This document shows, one piece after another, positions 44,583 to 55,818 of a stretch of 64,000 bases of DNA. Location: the NCBI GenBank assembly GCA_036186865.1, contig AP025055.1:1504959-1568958 (forward strand), in the 5' to 3' direction. The translations under genes were made by a program, and so were the position numbers. The notes under the pieces are model-generated. The model did not search any database. It worked only from the letters and a program-made list of their open reading frames with translations, and had not been told where the DNA came from. Each line of letters starts with the position of its first letter. Positions within the stretch are counted from its first letter, which is position 1. Source of the DNA: Eustoma russellianum (taxonomy: Eukaryota > Streptophyta > Magnoliopsida > Gentianales > Gentianaceae).

Positions 44583-45308
44583 TGTCCCATTGTTACAAGT
44601 ATTACTTGCTCAACTTTACACCCTCTAGGTGCTTATGATACCTTGTTTATTGGATATTCAATAACGAGTAACTACTATGATGGATCGTTACTATCGAGAA
44701 AAATAAAAGTTTTTTATAATACCATGAATATATTTGTTTTATCGAGACCTGATTTGTATGGGCACACTATACATGTATATATATACATAGAAATGTACAC
44801 TTGTATACACAATATATGTATCTGTGTATGGGTATAAGTACAAATACAGAAATATGCTTATATGTATAGGTATGTATCTGCATGTATGTCCGTGTCGGTT
44901 GTTCATGTTAGGAAAACCGACTAACAATAAATCAAATTTATTTTTTTCATAGCAAGATGAAACACAATCACAACAAGGATAAAATATCAAATACTCAGAA
45001 TTTTAACGAAGAAAACGTTCCAGACGAGAGAGTAAAAACCACGAGGCCTAAAGTCCATCAAAACTCAACTAGTAATCAAAGATTATACAAATCAGCCTGA
45101 GAGGCAACTATCTTAAAGTAATCAAAAACATCAACAATTGCAAGATTACAAAATAACAGTTGTAAAATATTACCAGACGACATCAGTTCATTTTGTAATT
45201 TTCTGAAAGAAATCCAAAACTCTAATTTTCAATCGGACCGTATAGATCCAAGATCGATGAAAGAAAAATCTCCCACCCCCCACCCCCCCTCTATAATTTC
45301 ATACCGAT
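44583..45308. other. Intergenic with TATATG-rich stretch
   Basis: Simple ATGTATATA-type repeats at about 44770-44890, and C-runs near 45275-45290. No gene recognised. Confidence 0.4.
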
Positions 45309-45313
45309 CATAG

Positions 45314-45716
45314 TGTTGGGAAAATCGGGTATTTTTCCCACTACGACAACACAACTAGTGAAATGCACCAGTTCAGAACTAATGAACTGAACAGAACACT
45401 AACAAAACTACCCGACAAATAATATTGAATACTATACTACAAAAGGAAAGAAAGCAGTAAAACAACAATAAAGTGAACAGAACAATAAAAGAGATAAAGA
45501 GAGAAACACACCCGAAAGCTTTGCCACTAGAGCTCAGTCAAGATAGCTTGATCTCCGAACACTTGCTGAATTGCTTGCTTCTATTTATATGTAGAAGAAG
45601 ATACAAGTTTTGGGATGATTTACATGAGAAGAGGAGGAGTTTATTTATAATCCTCAAATCTCCTATTCATTTCTAAACTACCAATGTGGTACAAAATCTA
45701 AGCCAAAAAATCAACA
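45314..45716 (-). repeat. Copia-1 3' LTR (403 bp)
   Basis: TGTTGGGAAAATCGGG ... AAAATCAACA. The full-length version of the repeat. Confidence 0.95.
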
Positions 45717-45731
45717 AATCTCCACCTTGGC
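45717..45731 (-). promoter_or_regulatory. Copia-1 polypurine tract
   Basis: The minus strand reads AAGGTGGAGATT immediately before the 3' LTR. Confidence 0.7.
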
Positions 45732-45804
45732 TTAATTTTAAATCCTACCAAATACAAAACTTATCAACAAAAAAATAGTCTTCGTAGTACATCCAAGTAT
45801 CTAC

Positions 45805-48800
45805 TCAAATGTGCAAGATATTAACCAAGTCTAAACAATGTTCAAACTTGGCCCTTGTAACAACCTTGGTCAACATATCTGCAGGATTCTCCGTAGTATG
45901 AATCTTCTGGAGAAGTATCTCATCTTCTTCGAGAATTTCCCGCACAAAATGATAGCGAACATCAATATGCTTCGTCCGTGCATGAAAGACTTGATTCTTC
46001 GCTAAATGAATAGTACTCTGACTGTCAGAATATACTTCAAGTTGTTTCTGACCAACTCTCAAGTCTTTAAGCAACCCATAAAGCCAAATTGCTTCCTTCA
46101 CAGCCTCTGTAATCGCCATATACTCTGCCTCTGTTGTAGACAAAGCCACCGTTGACTGTAAGGTAGACTTCCAACTAACTGGCGCTTTTGCTAAAGTGAA
46201 CAAATAGCCAGTTGTAGATCGTCGCTTATCCAAATCTCCAGCATAATCAGAATCACAATATCCAATTACGTCTTGACCAAGTGATTTATCTCGCTCAAAT
46301 ACCAATCCAACATCTACGGTATTTTGGAGATACCGTAGAATCCATTTCACAGCTTGCCAATGACCCTTGACTGGATCATGCATGTATCTACTAACAACAC
46401 TAACAGACTGTGAAATATCTGGTCTCGTACACACCATCGCATACATCAAACTTCCAACTGCATTCGCATATGGGACTTTCGCCATGTATTCTCGTTCTTC
46501 GTCAGTAGTTGGAGACAAACGGCTACTCAGTTTCAAATAAGGAGCAAGTGGGGTACTTACAAGTTTTGTATATTCGTGCATACCAAACCGTTGTAGTACC
46601 TTCTGCAAATACTGCTTCTGTGACAGCCAAAGTTTACCCCTCTCTCTGTCCTTGCTTATCTTCATACCGAGAATTTTCTTGGCTTCCCCCAAATCCTTCA
46701 TCTCAAACTCTTTACTCAATTGAGCCTTCAACTTGTCAATATCTGCTTGGCTCTTTGCTGCTATCAGCATGTCATCAACATATAAGAGTAAGTAGATGTA
46801 GGAACCATCTTGAAGTCTGCGCAAATACACACAATGGTCGTATTTGCTCCTCTTGTATGACTGACCCTTCATGAACTTGTCAAATCGTTTATACCACTGT
46901 CTCGGAGATTGTTTTAGTCCGTACAACGATTTGCTAAGTTTACAAACCCAATTTTCTTTACCAGCAACCTTGTATCCTTCTGGCTGAGTCATGTAGATTT
47001 CCTCCTCCAAATCACCGTGTAGGAACGCGGTTTTCACATCAAGTTGAGCTAGCTCCAAATTCAACTGTGCTACCAAGGCCAACAAAATCCTAATGGAGGA
47101 ATGTTTAACAACTGGAGAAAATACTTCATTGTAATCAATTCTCTCCCTCTGAGCAAAGCCTTTAGCCACTAACCTTGCCTTGTAGCGAACATCTTCTTTA
47201 TGAGGAAATCCTTCTTTCTTTGCAAATACCCATTTGCACCCAATTGCCTTCTTATCTTCTGGTAGGTGTGCCAGCTTCCATGTATTGTTCTTCTTCAGAG
47301 ATTGCATCTCTTCTTCCATTGCACCTGCCCAGCTTCCCCTTTCTGGACTTAGAATAGCTTCTGAGTAAGTGGATGGAATGTCATCAACAACTGGAAGTGC
47401 ATAGGCTACCATATCAGCGAAACGAGTAGACTTTTGAATTTCTCGTCTCTGCCTTCTAACTGCAATTGGCGCCGATTGCTGTTGAGGTTCTTGGGTAGAA
47501 ACCTCTTCATCATCTGACTCTTCTTCTGCCATAGGAGAGTTACTGGTGGTGCTTCGTGATGGAATCACCACTGTTTGCTCAAACTCCACCTGCTTCGGAG
47601 TACACTCCACCTGCTTCGAAGTACTATTAGTTCCTTCTTGATTTACCTTGTTCATCATGGCAGATTCATCAAAGGTAACATCTCTGCTGATAATCGTCTT
47701 CTTTGCCTCCAGACACCATAAACGGTATCCCTTCACTCCTGGATTGAAGCCCATGAAAAGAGCTTTCTTTGCCCGTGGATCCAACTTTGATTCAATCACA
47801 TGATAATATGCAATAGAACCAAAAACATGCAAAGAATCATAATCAGTTGCAGGTTTTCCAGACCATACCTCCAACGGAGTTTTGCCATCTATAGCAGATG
47901 ATGGCAACCGATTGACGATATGTTGAGCGTACGTCACAGCCTCAACCCAAAATTTTCTGTCTAACCCAGCATTAAACAGCATACAACGAACTTTCTCCAC
48001 AAGTGTCTTGTTCATACGCTCTGACACGCCATTCTGCTGTGGTGTCTTTCTAACAGTGAAGTGTCGAACTATGCCACAGTCTTGGCATACCTTCAGGAAT
48101 GGATCATTCTTGTATTCTCCTCCATTATCTGTTCGGAGAACCTTAATCTTCCTTCCTGTTTGGTTTTCAACTTGTGCTTTCCACTTAAGGAAAATGTCAA
48201 GCACATCATCTTTATTCTTCATTGTATACACCCAAACTCTTCTTGAGAAATCATCAACAAAGGTGACAAAATAATGCCTACCTCCAATGGATGGAGTCTT
48301 GGTAGGTCCCCACACATCCGAATGCACATAATCAAGAATACCCTTGGTATTATGAATCGCAGTGCCAAATTTCACTCTTCGTTGCTTTCCAAGAACACAA
48401 TGCTCACAAAATTCAAGTTTGCAAGCCTTAGTACCTTTCAAGAGTCCTTGCTTGGCAAGAATTTGCAAGGACTTTTCTCCAGCATGTCCCAACCTCATAT
48501 GCCACAGCTTCGTTGCCTCAGCATCCTTCTTTGTGCTTGAAGTTGCTGCCGCTACTGCCCCCACCACTGTATTACCTTGATAGTAGTACAGATTGTTCTT
48601 CCTCACTCCTTTCAACATCACCAGTGCTCCTGAAGTTGCTTTAAGAACTCCATCTCGCATCGTCACGACTAAACCTTTAGATTCTAAGGCCCCCAATGAG
48701 ATGAGATTCTTCTTCAACTTCGGCACGTACCGCACATCCCGTAAAATTCTAGTGGATCCATCATGATTTCGCAGCTTGATTGATCCTATCCCAGTTGTTT

Positions 48801-49844
48801 TACATGGATTATCATTACCCATGTAAACAACCCCACCAACAAGTTCCTGGAATTCAAAGAAAAATTCCCGAATAGGACACATATGATAGGTACAACCTGA
48901 ATCCAATATCCACTCATCTGGATGTAATGATGCTGAAGGCGAGACAGTCAAAGAGATATCTGATTCCGCATCACTTTTGCATTCTGCAACATTTGCATCT
49001 TGCGGAGTCTTCCCTTTCTTTTTCAGCTTTGGACAGTCTTTCTTCCAGTGCCCTTTCTCATGACAGAAAGCGCACTCGTCTTTGGCAATGGCTCGGCCTT
49101 TGGACTTAGACCTTTCTCTTCTTCCTTTTGTCTGGCTTTGCTGACGACCTCTTGCCACCAATGCTTCTTCTGATGTCGTTGATTTGTTTTTTATCTTATC
49201 CTGCTTTCTCAATTCATGACTATACAAAGCAGAACAAACAGCATCTAACGACACATTCTCTTTCCCATGAAGTAATGTAGTTTCCAAATGTTCAAATTCA
49301 TCAGGAAGAGATGATAACAACATCAAAGCCAGATCCTCGTCCTCAAATTTCACATCTAAATTCAGCAAGTCTGCTACTAATTGATTAAACATAGTGATGT
49401 GTTCATTCATAGTAGTACCTGGTCGGTAATCAAATCGGAACAGTCTTTTCTTCATGAGGAGCTTGTTCTGACCACTCTTTTTCAGAAACTTGTCCTCCAA
49501 TACCTTCCACAGTTTGTGTGCAGAAGTTTCACTCTTGAAGGCATATTCTGCTCTCTGGACAGGCAAGATCTAATAGTTCTGCACGCCAACCGATTAATGA
49601 TACTCCAGTCTTTATCATCTATTTCTTCTGGTTTCTTTCCTTCAATGGCAATATCAAGACCCTGTTGGAAAAGAGAGTCCAAGACCTCTCCTTGCCACAT
49701 ACCAAAATGGCCAGTACCATCAAATATTTCCACCGCCAATTTCAAACCGGACACCGGGAACCTCGACCATGATGACGAGGAGGTCGATACCCCCGATGGA
49801 ATATTTGAGATAACCTCCTTTGCTTCTTGATCTTTTGTTGCCAT
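45805..49844 (-). pseudogene. Copia-1 gag-pol polyprotein, one frameshift
   Basis: From the ATG at 49844, gag runs to a one-base frameshift near 49555; the remaining frame is open to the stop at 45805 (over 1240 codons). Visible in order: gag helices; a CCHC knuckle (CAFCHEKGHWKKDC); the protease DSG (WILDSGCTYHM); the integrase zinc site (HMRLGH ... CEHCVLGKQ) and catalytic core (SDVWGP, LRTDNGGEY, QQNGVSERMNKT); RT (KARLVAKGFAQ, LDVKTAFLHGDL, LLYVDDMLIA with both aspartates); and RNase H (GYCDSDYAGD, STTEAEYMA, VYSDSQSTIHLAKN, ARTKHIDVRYHF). The sequence is closest to the TNT1/Tork type. Apart from the frameshift, every catalytic motif I looked for is intact. Confidence 0.92.
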
Positions 49845-49904
49845 TACAGACTCAATATATAGTATTCAATATTACAACAAATTTCAGACAGCCCAAGGGC
49901 GAAC

Positions 49905-49919
49905 CTTCGGCTCTGATAC
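49905..49919 (-). other. Copia-1 primer binding site, tRNA-iMet
   Basis: The minus strand reads TGGTATCAGAGCC beginning four bases inside the 5' LTR boundary. Confidence 0.9.
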
Positions 49920-49923
49920 CACT

Positions 49924-50253
49924 TGTTGGGAAAATCGGGTATTTTTCCCACTACGACAACACAACTAGTGAAATGCACCAGTTCAGAACTAATGAACTGG
50001 ACAGAACACTAACAAAACTACCCGACAAATAATATTGAATACTATACTACAAAAGGAAAGAAAGCAGTAAAACAACAATAAAGAGAACAGAACAATAAAA
50101 GAGATAAAGAGAGAAACACACCCGAAAGCTTTGCCACTAGAGCTCAGCCAAGATAGCTTGATCTCCGAACACTTGCTGAATTGCTTGCTTCTATTTATAT
50201 GTAGAAGAAGATAACTACCAATGTGGTACAAAATCTAAGCCAAAAAATCAACA
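49924..50253 (-). repeat. Copia-1 5' LTR (330 bp, internal deletion)
   Basis: The same repeat as 45314-45716, but 73 bp between GAAGATA and ACTACCAATG are missing. Confidence 0.95.
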
Positions 50254-50353
50254 CATAGATCATTTGCCCATCATCGTTTACGTCATCAAGACTACTCAAA
50301 GCTAGCAATTTGAAAATTTAGCAGGAAGTCGCAAGTTGAAAGCCCTTGTTTTC

Positions 50354-50407
50354 TCGGATGGGATCTCCTCATCCGTAGTTCTCTCACTCCATTCCCCAGC
50401 ACGTGAC
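50354..50407. mobile_element. Left part of a MULE-type MITE split by copia-2
   Basis: Begins TCGGATGGGATCTCCTCATC. With the right part (57591-57716) and without copia-2 and one copy of its GTGAC duplication, it makes a MITE of 175 bp. An identical 11-bp sequence CCCTTGTTTTC lies on both outer sides (50343-50353 and 57717-57727), covering the 9-bp duplication expected of MULEs. Confidence 0.85.
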
Positions 50408-50734
50408 TGTTGGAGAGTTTAAGGTTTGGGCTTTGGCCCATCGTTGGAGATTGAAAGATTTGGGCTTTGACCCGTTAATGAGTGTTGCTAAACTTGGTTG
50501 AGTAACGTACTTTGAGCTTAATGAGTTTCCGATAATGAAATCGAAAACTAATGAATCCTTAATTATCTACGTAACGAGTAGTTAATGTTATGATGTGGAA
50601 TCACTCAATTATGGTATTGGGTGAATGTGAAATTAATGCTCAAAGTGGATGGAAAATGTTGTGGATGGGTGACGTGTCAACCTTATAGAGGAATATCACG
50701 TTGGATGTGTCCATGTGGTGTAAAAGCTTCTGAC

Positions 50735-50992
50735 GGACATCGATCGATGACATCGATCGATCGATGTCACTTCGATCGATCGATGTCATCGTTCGAAGTT
50801 GATCAGGAAGCTTCGATCGGTTGATTGATCGATCAAAAACGATCAGAGGACATCGATCAATCACATCGATTGATCGATGTCACTTAGATCGATCAAAATG
50901 ATCGATTGAAGTACTCTGTCAGACATCAATCGATCACATCGATCAATCGATGTCACTTCGATCGATCGATGTGATCGATCGAAGTCGGACAG
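50735..50992. repeat. ATCGAT/GATC palindromic array in copia-2 LTR
   Basis: About 260 bp made largely of CATCGATCGATG, CTTCGATCGATCGATG and close variants in both orientations, able to fold into several hairpins. The matching array in the 3' LTR (about 56695-56930) is 12-13 bp shorter at its right end. Confidence 0.9.
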
Positions 50993-51318
50993 CGGGCAGA
51001 ATCGTTTTGGTTGTGCTGTTAGGTTTCAAACTTGAAACTAACACTATCCTCCGGTTTAAAATAAGATCAGTCTGTTGTGATCTAACGGTAGCAGGGAAGG
51101 CAGCTTTGATCTAACGGCCGAGATTTAAACTGTCTTAACCGCTTAACCAAATATGGTTTCCATCTAACGCTCCAGGTTTAAACCTGCTAATCTATCTTCG
51201 ATCTAAAGGCTGAGATTAAACCTTCCTAATCTAGATAGGAGGTTTTAATCTAACGGCCTAAATCAAACTACGGGTTTGATCCAACGGTCACGGTACCTTG
51301 TTCTCCAACCGACTCCCC

Positions 51319-51326
51319 TATATAAA
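51319..51326 (+). promoter_or_regulatory. Copia-2 TATA box
   Basis: CCCCTATATAAAGAGGGC, followed 25-40 bp later by a plausible start in CATTTACAACACACC. Its place between U3 repeats and R-U5 fits an LTR promoter. Confidence 0.75.
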
Positions 51327-51534
51327 GAGGGCTAAGGGTCATTTACAACACACCTTGCTCTAAGCATTTCATAAGCATTTTGCATTCGTAGCACGTGAGC
51401 CTTGCATCTCAGAGAAGTCGGGACACTCTAGCGTTCGAAGGAGTTCAAGTTCAGCAGTGCCGCTCAACTGAACAGGTACCCGTTGTATCCTGGGAGACGA
51501 TTGCTCACACCGGTTGGGCACAGTATACCGGAGC

Positions 51535-51660
51535 AATACGTCTTAAGGACAGAGTCCTAGACTCGCCCCGGGTTTGTTTATTTTGTTGTTCCATACGCAC
51601 ACACTAAACGACTGCGTCTTAGTGCAGGAGTGATTGTCTCCAACAATCTTAAGACGTATT
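51535..51660 (+). promoter_or_regulatory. Self-complementary pair spanning the U5/primer-site boundary
   Basis: AATACGTCTTAAG at 51535-51547 inside the LTR is the exact reverse complement of CTTAAGACGTATT at 51648-51660. The second site starts two bases after the LTR ends, exactly where a primer binding site belongs. The match is 13 bp and stops at mismatches on both sides. The LTR member is unchanged in the 3' LTR. The role is inferred. Confidence 0.6.
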
Positions 51661-51789
51661 TTTCAATTACTTCCTGTACTATTTTGTTTATTGAGCAAAG
51701 GCAGTTTCGTACTGATTTGCAGTCTTCTTCTACTCATTCTTGGACCTGAGTCTGTTCTGATCTTTACGTTTTGATCGAACTGAACAGGA

Positions 51790-54700
51790 ATGGAACACGA
51801 GAGCTCTAACTCTGTTCAAGGCTTCAATGGTGCTCACTCCGTGTCTGCACCTGAAGGGGCTAACAACGTTGCTGCCGGACCGCAATTCAATACGGTTCCG
51901 TTGGCACCAACTGGAGGGCCTCAGATGAACCCGGCTGCCACTGCTGCTCATGTGGAGAAGCCTAAAAAATTTGCTGGCAGTTTTTTCAAGAGGTGGCAAC
52001 AGAAGATGCTGTTCTACCTTACGGCGCTGGGACTGGCCAGAATGCTAAGCGAGGATCCACCAGTGGCTGAGCCTGTGGAGGATCAACAACAGAATATGCA
52101 AAACGCCTTGGGTGCTGAGGCCTGGGCGTATACAAATTTTTGTTGTTTTAAATTTGATTCTGAGTTGCCTAGATAATACTATCTATGGCGTGTTTTGTAC
52201 ATATAAAACTGCAAAAGCTTTGTGGTCGGCTTTAGATAAAAAGTATCGCACAGAGGATCTGGGTACGAAAAAGTTGATAGTTGGGAAGTTTCTTGACTAT
52301 AAAATGTTAGATTCCAAAACTGTAATTTCGCAGGTGGAAGAAATACAGATGTTGGTTTCTGAAATGGAAGAGGAGGGCATGACGCTCAGTGAATCTTTCC
52401 AGGTTGCAGCTGTGATTGAGAAGCTGCCTCCTTCGTGGAGGGAATTTAAGAGCTATCTCAAACACAAGCGAAAGGAAATGAAAATGGAGGACTTGATTGT
52501 TCGTCTTCGCATTGAGAAGGACAATCGACGTGCCGAAAGGAAGCCGTCCACATCTTCTGGTCAAGCCAAGGCTCATGTTGCTGAGGCGAAAAACAAGAAG
52601 AAAAATAACACTTTGAGCGTGAACGTTAAGGGCAAGGAAATTGCAAAGAAGTTCACAGGTAAGTGTTATAATTGTGGTAAACCAGAGCATAAAAGCAGTG
52701 AATGCCGAAAGCCCAAAAAGACTCAGAATAAAGCAAAAGCAAATCTGGTCGGCGCAATGGAAGACTTGAACCTCTGCGCAGTGGTGACCGAGTGCAACGC
52801 AGTGGGAAACCCGCGTGAATGGTGGGTGGACACAGGGGCCACTCGACATGTTTGTGCGAATAGGGCCATGTTCAGAGAGTACGTGCCCACAACAAACAAT
52901 GAGCAATTGTTCATGGGAAACTCCAACAGCTCGAAGATCGAAGGATCGGGCAAGGTAATCCTGAAACTGACTTCAGGAAGGGAGTTGACTCTGCAGAATG
53001 TGCTGCATGTTCCTGACATAAGGAAGAATCTGGTTTCTGGCGCGCTGCTAGTCACTCATGGATTCAAGCTTGTTTTTGAGGCAAACAAATTTACACTTTC
53101 TAAGAGTGGGGTGTATTTGGGTAAAGGGTATCTTTCTGATAACATGTTCAAATTGAATGTTATGACAATTGTACCCAAGAATGTTACGCCCACTGAGGCT
53201 AATAAAATTGTTTCCTCTTCTGCTTACATGCTTGAGTCTTCCTGTTTATGGCATTTTCGTTTGGGACATGTAAATTATAAGTCAATACAACGAATGACTA
53301 ATCTTGACTTGTTATCCAAACTGGACTTTAGTAATAAAGAAAAATGCCAAATATGTGTTGAAGCGAAATTAACAAAAGCGTCATTTCCTTCAACGGAACG
53401 AAACACTGAATCGTTGGATTTAATTCACACAGATTTGTGTGATTTAAAGTTTGTGCAAACAAGAGGTGGTAAAAAGTATTTTGTAACTTTTATCGACGAT
53501 TGCACACGATACTGTTATGTATATTTGCTAAATAGCAAAGACGAGGCCCTTGATGCTTTCAAGGATTATAAAATTGAAGTTGAGAATCAATTTAGCAAAC
53601 GAATTAAAGAAATTCGTAGTGATAGAGGTGGCGAATATGATACACCGTTTAATGAATTCTGTTCAGAACATGGCATTATTCATCAAACGACTGCACCATA
53701 TTCAGCTCAATCGAATGGTATTGCTGAACGCAAAAACCGTACTCTAAAAGAGATGATGAATGCTATGTTGATAAGTTCGGGTTTGTCTCAGAACTTGTGG
53801 GGGAAGCAATTCTCTCAGCCAACGTCATTTTAAATAGGATTCCGTCCAAGAAGACGGATAAAACCCCATATGAACTTTGGAAAGGGTATAAGCCTAGTTA
53901 TAAATACTTGAAAGTGTGGGGGTGTCTGGCGAAGGTTGCAGTACCTAAACCAAGACAAGTGAGAATCGGGCCTAAGACAATTGATTGCATATTCATTGGT
54001 TATGCAACGAACAGTAGTGCATATCGTTTCTTAGTGCACAAATCAGACATTCCTGAGATACATGAAAATGTTGTCATGGAATCAAGGAATGCAGTGTTCT
54101 TTGAAAATATCTTTCCGAAGAAAGACAAAGACAGTGAAGAAGCTGGCACCAGTAAGCGAGTGCGTGAGACGACTCCTCAAGAAACTGAGGAACCTCGTCA
54201 AAGCAAACGAGCCAGAATGCCAACTTCGTTTGGACCAGATTTTCTAACCTATGTGGTAGAAAATGAGCCAAGGAACTTTTCCGAGGCTATGTCAACTCCA
54301 GAAGCTCCATTCTGGAAAGAGGCAGTTGACAGTGAAATAGACTCGATTCTTCAAAACCACACTTGGGAGTTGGTTGACCTTCCACCTGGAAGTAAACCAC
54401 TTGGTTGTAAGTGGGTTTTCAAGAAGAAACTGAAAGAGGATGGGTCTATTGGGAAGTATAAAGCCAGGTTAGTAGCCAAGGGCTATAGACAGAAAGAAGG
54501 TTTTGACTTCTTCGACACCTACTCACCAGTGACTAAGATCACTTCTATAAGGATGCTAGTAGCCATTGCTGCAGTCTATGATTTGGAAATCCATCAAATG
54601 GATGTAAAGACTGCCTTTCTTAATGGTGAGTTAGAGGAAGAGATTTATATGGAACAACCCGAGGGGTTTGTCGTTCCAGGACAAGAAAGGAAAGTATGTA

Positions 54701-55818
54701 GACTTGTTAAGTCCTTGTACGGACTTAAACAAGCACCCAAGCAATGGCATTTAAAGTTTGATCAGGTAATGATGTCAAATGACTTCAGGATCAATGAATG
54801 CGACAAGTGTGTGTACATTAAGAGCACACAGAATGCATATGTGATAGTATGTCTCTATGTAGACGACATGCTTATCATGGGCAGTACTCGTGACATCATC
54901 TTGAGTACGAAGAAGATGTTAACACGAAACTTTGATATGAAGGACATGGGAGTTGCCAATGTTATTCTAGGAATTAAGATTTCTAGGATAACTGAGGGAC
55001 TCATACTGTCACAAACTCACTATATTGAATCAGTTCTGAAACGGTTCAATATGGATGATGTGAAACCGGTAAAGACCCCGCTCGACTTAAGTGTGCACTT
55101 AAGGAAAAATCGTGGCGAACCTGTAGCTCAACTAAAATACTCTCAGGTGATCGGGAGTTTGATGTACATAACGAATTGTACAAGACCAGACTTAGCTTGT
55201 TCGGTAAACAAGTTGAACAGGTTTACCAGTAACCCAAGTGATGATCATTGGAAAGCTCTTAACAGAGTGATAAGGTATCTGAAATACACAATGAATCTTG
55301 GATTACATTACACGAGATATCCAGCAGTATTAGAAGGATACTGCGATGCAAATTGGATATCAGATAGTAAGGACTCGAAGTCCACCAGTGGATACTTGTT
55401 CACGGTTGGTGGTGCTGCTGTGTCGTGGAAATCCACGAAGCAAACCTGTATAGCTCGGTCCACTATGGAAGCTGAGTTCATAGCTTTGGACAAAGCTGGG
55501 AAAGAGGCTGAGTGGCTTCGGAATTTCCTGGAAGATATTCCGTGCTGGCCTAAGCCGATCGCTCCTATTAGCATACACTGTGATAGTCAGTCAGCTATAG
55601 GACGTGCTCAAAGCAGCATCTATAATGGTAAGTCACGACACATACGTCGAAGACATAACACCATTAAACAGTTGATCTCTAATGGCGTGATTTCCATTGA
55701 TTATATAAAATCAATGGAGAATCTTGCGGATCCGCTTACAAAAGGTTTGCCTAGAGATCAGATGTCAAGACTGACAAACGGAATGAGATTGAAGCCCATA
55801 ATGCATGAATCTTTGTAA
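51790..55818 (+). pseudogene. Copia-2 gag-pol polyprotein, two single-base frameshifts
   Basis: Three overlapping frames. Gag starts at the ATG at 51790 and shifts frame in a T-run near 52137. The second frame carries the rest of gag, the CCHC knuckle (CYNCGKPEHKSSEC), protease (WWVDTGATRHVC), the integrase zinc site (HFRLGH ... CQICVEAK) and core (HTDLCD, RSDRGGEY, QSNGIAERKNRT). It shifts again in a G-run near 53798. The third frame (to 55818) holds the integrase C-terminus, RT (KARLVAKGYRQ, MDVKTAFLNGEL, CLYVDDMLIM) and RNase H (GYCDANWISD, STMEAEFIAL, HCDSQSAIG, SRHIRRRHNTI). All catalytic residues inspected are intact; both lesions are in homopolymers. Confidence 0.92.

Larger units (their letters stand above)
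45314..50253 (-). mobile_element. Ty1/copia LTR retrotransposon (copia-1, TNT1-like)
   Basis: A complete element with an exact 5-bp target duplication CATAG (45309-45313 and 50254-50258), two LTRs, a tRNA-iMet primer site, a purine tract and one large polyprotein in copia order (gag, protease, integrase, RT, RNase H). The LTRs differ by three substitutions over about 330 aligned bp plus one 73-bp deletion, so insertion was recent. Only one frameshift interrupts coding. Confidence 0.95.
50408..51645 (+). repeat. Copia-2 5' LTR (1238 bp)
   Basis: U3 includes an ATCGAT-rich palindromic array at 50735-50992 and about six spaced copies of an ATCTAACGGC-like motif at 51078-51295. A TATA box follows at 51319, then R-U5. 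Confidence 0.95.

Noticed and set aside
46509..46874. 121-codon plus-strand frame within copia-1, and similar frames at 49381-49830 and 48008-48540
   Set aside because: Antisense shadows of the copia-1 polyprotein.
50735..50992. ATCGAT array as a possible CRISPR array or bacterial GATC cluster
   Set aside because: Irregular spacing with no unique spacers, duplicated in both LTRs of a plant retrotransposon, and no bacterial gene anywhere in the window.
52307..53055. Long minus-strand frames within copia-2 (199 and 110 codons)
   Set aside because: Antisense to gag/protease/integrase, which carry recognisable motifs.
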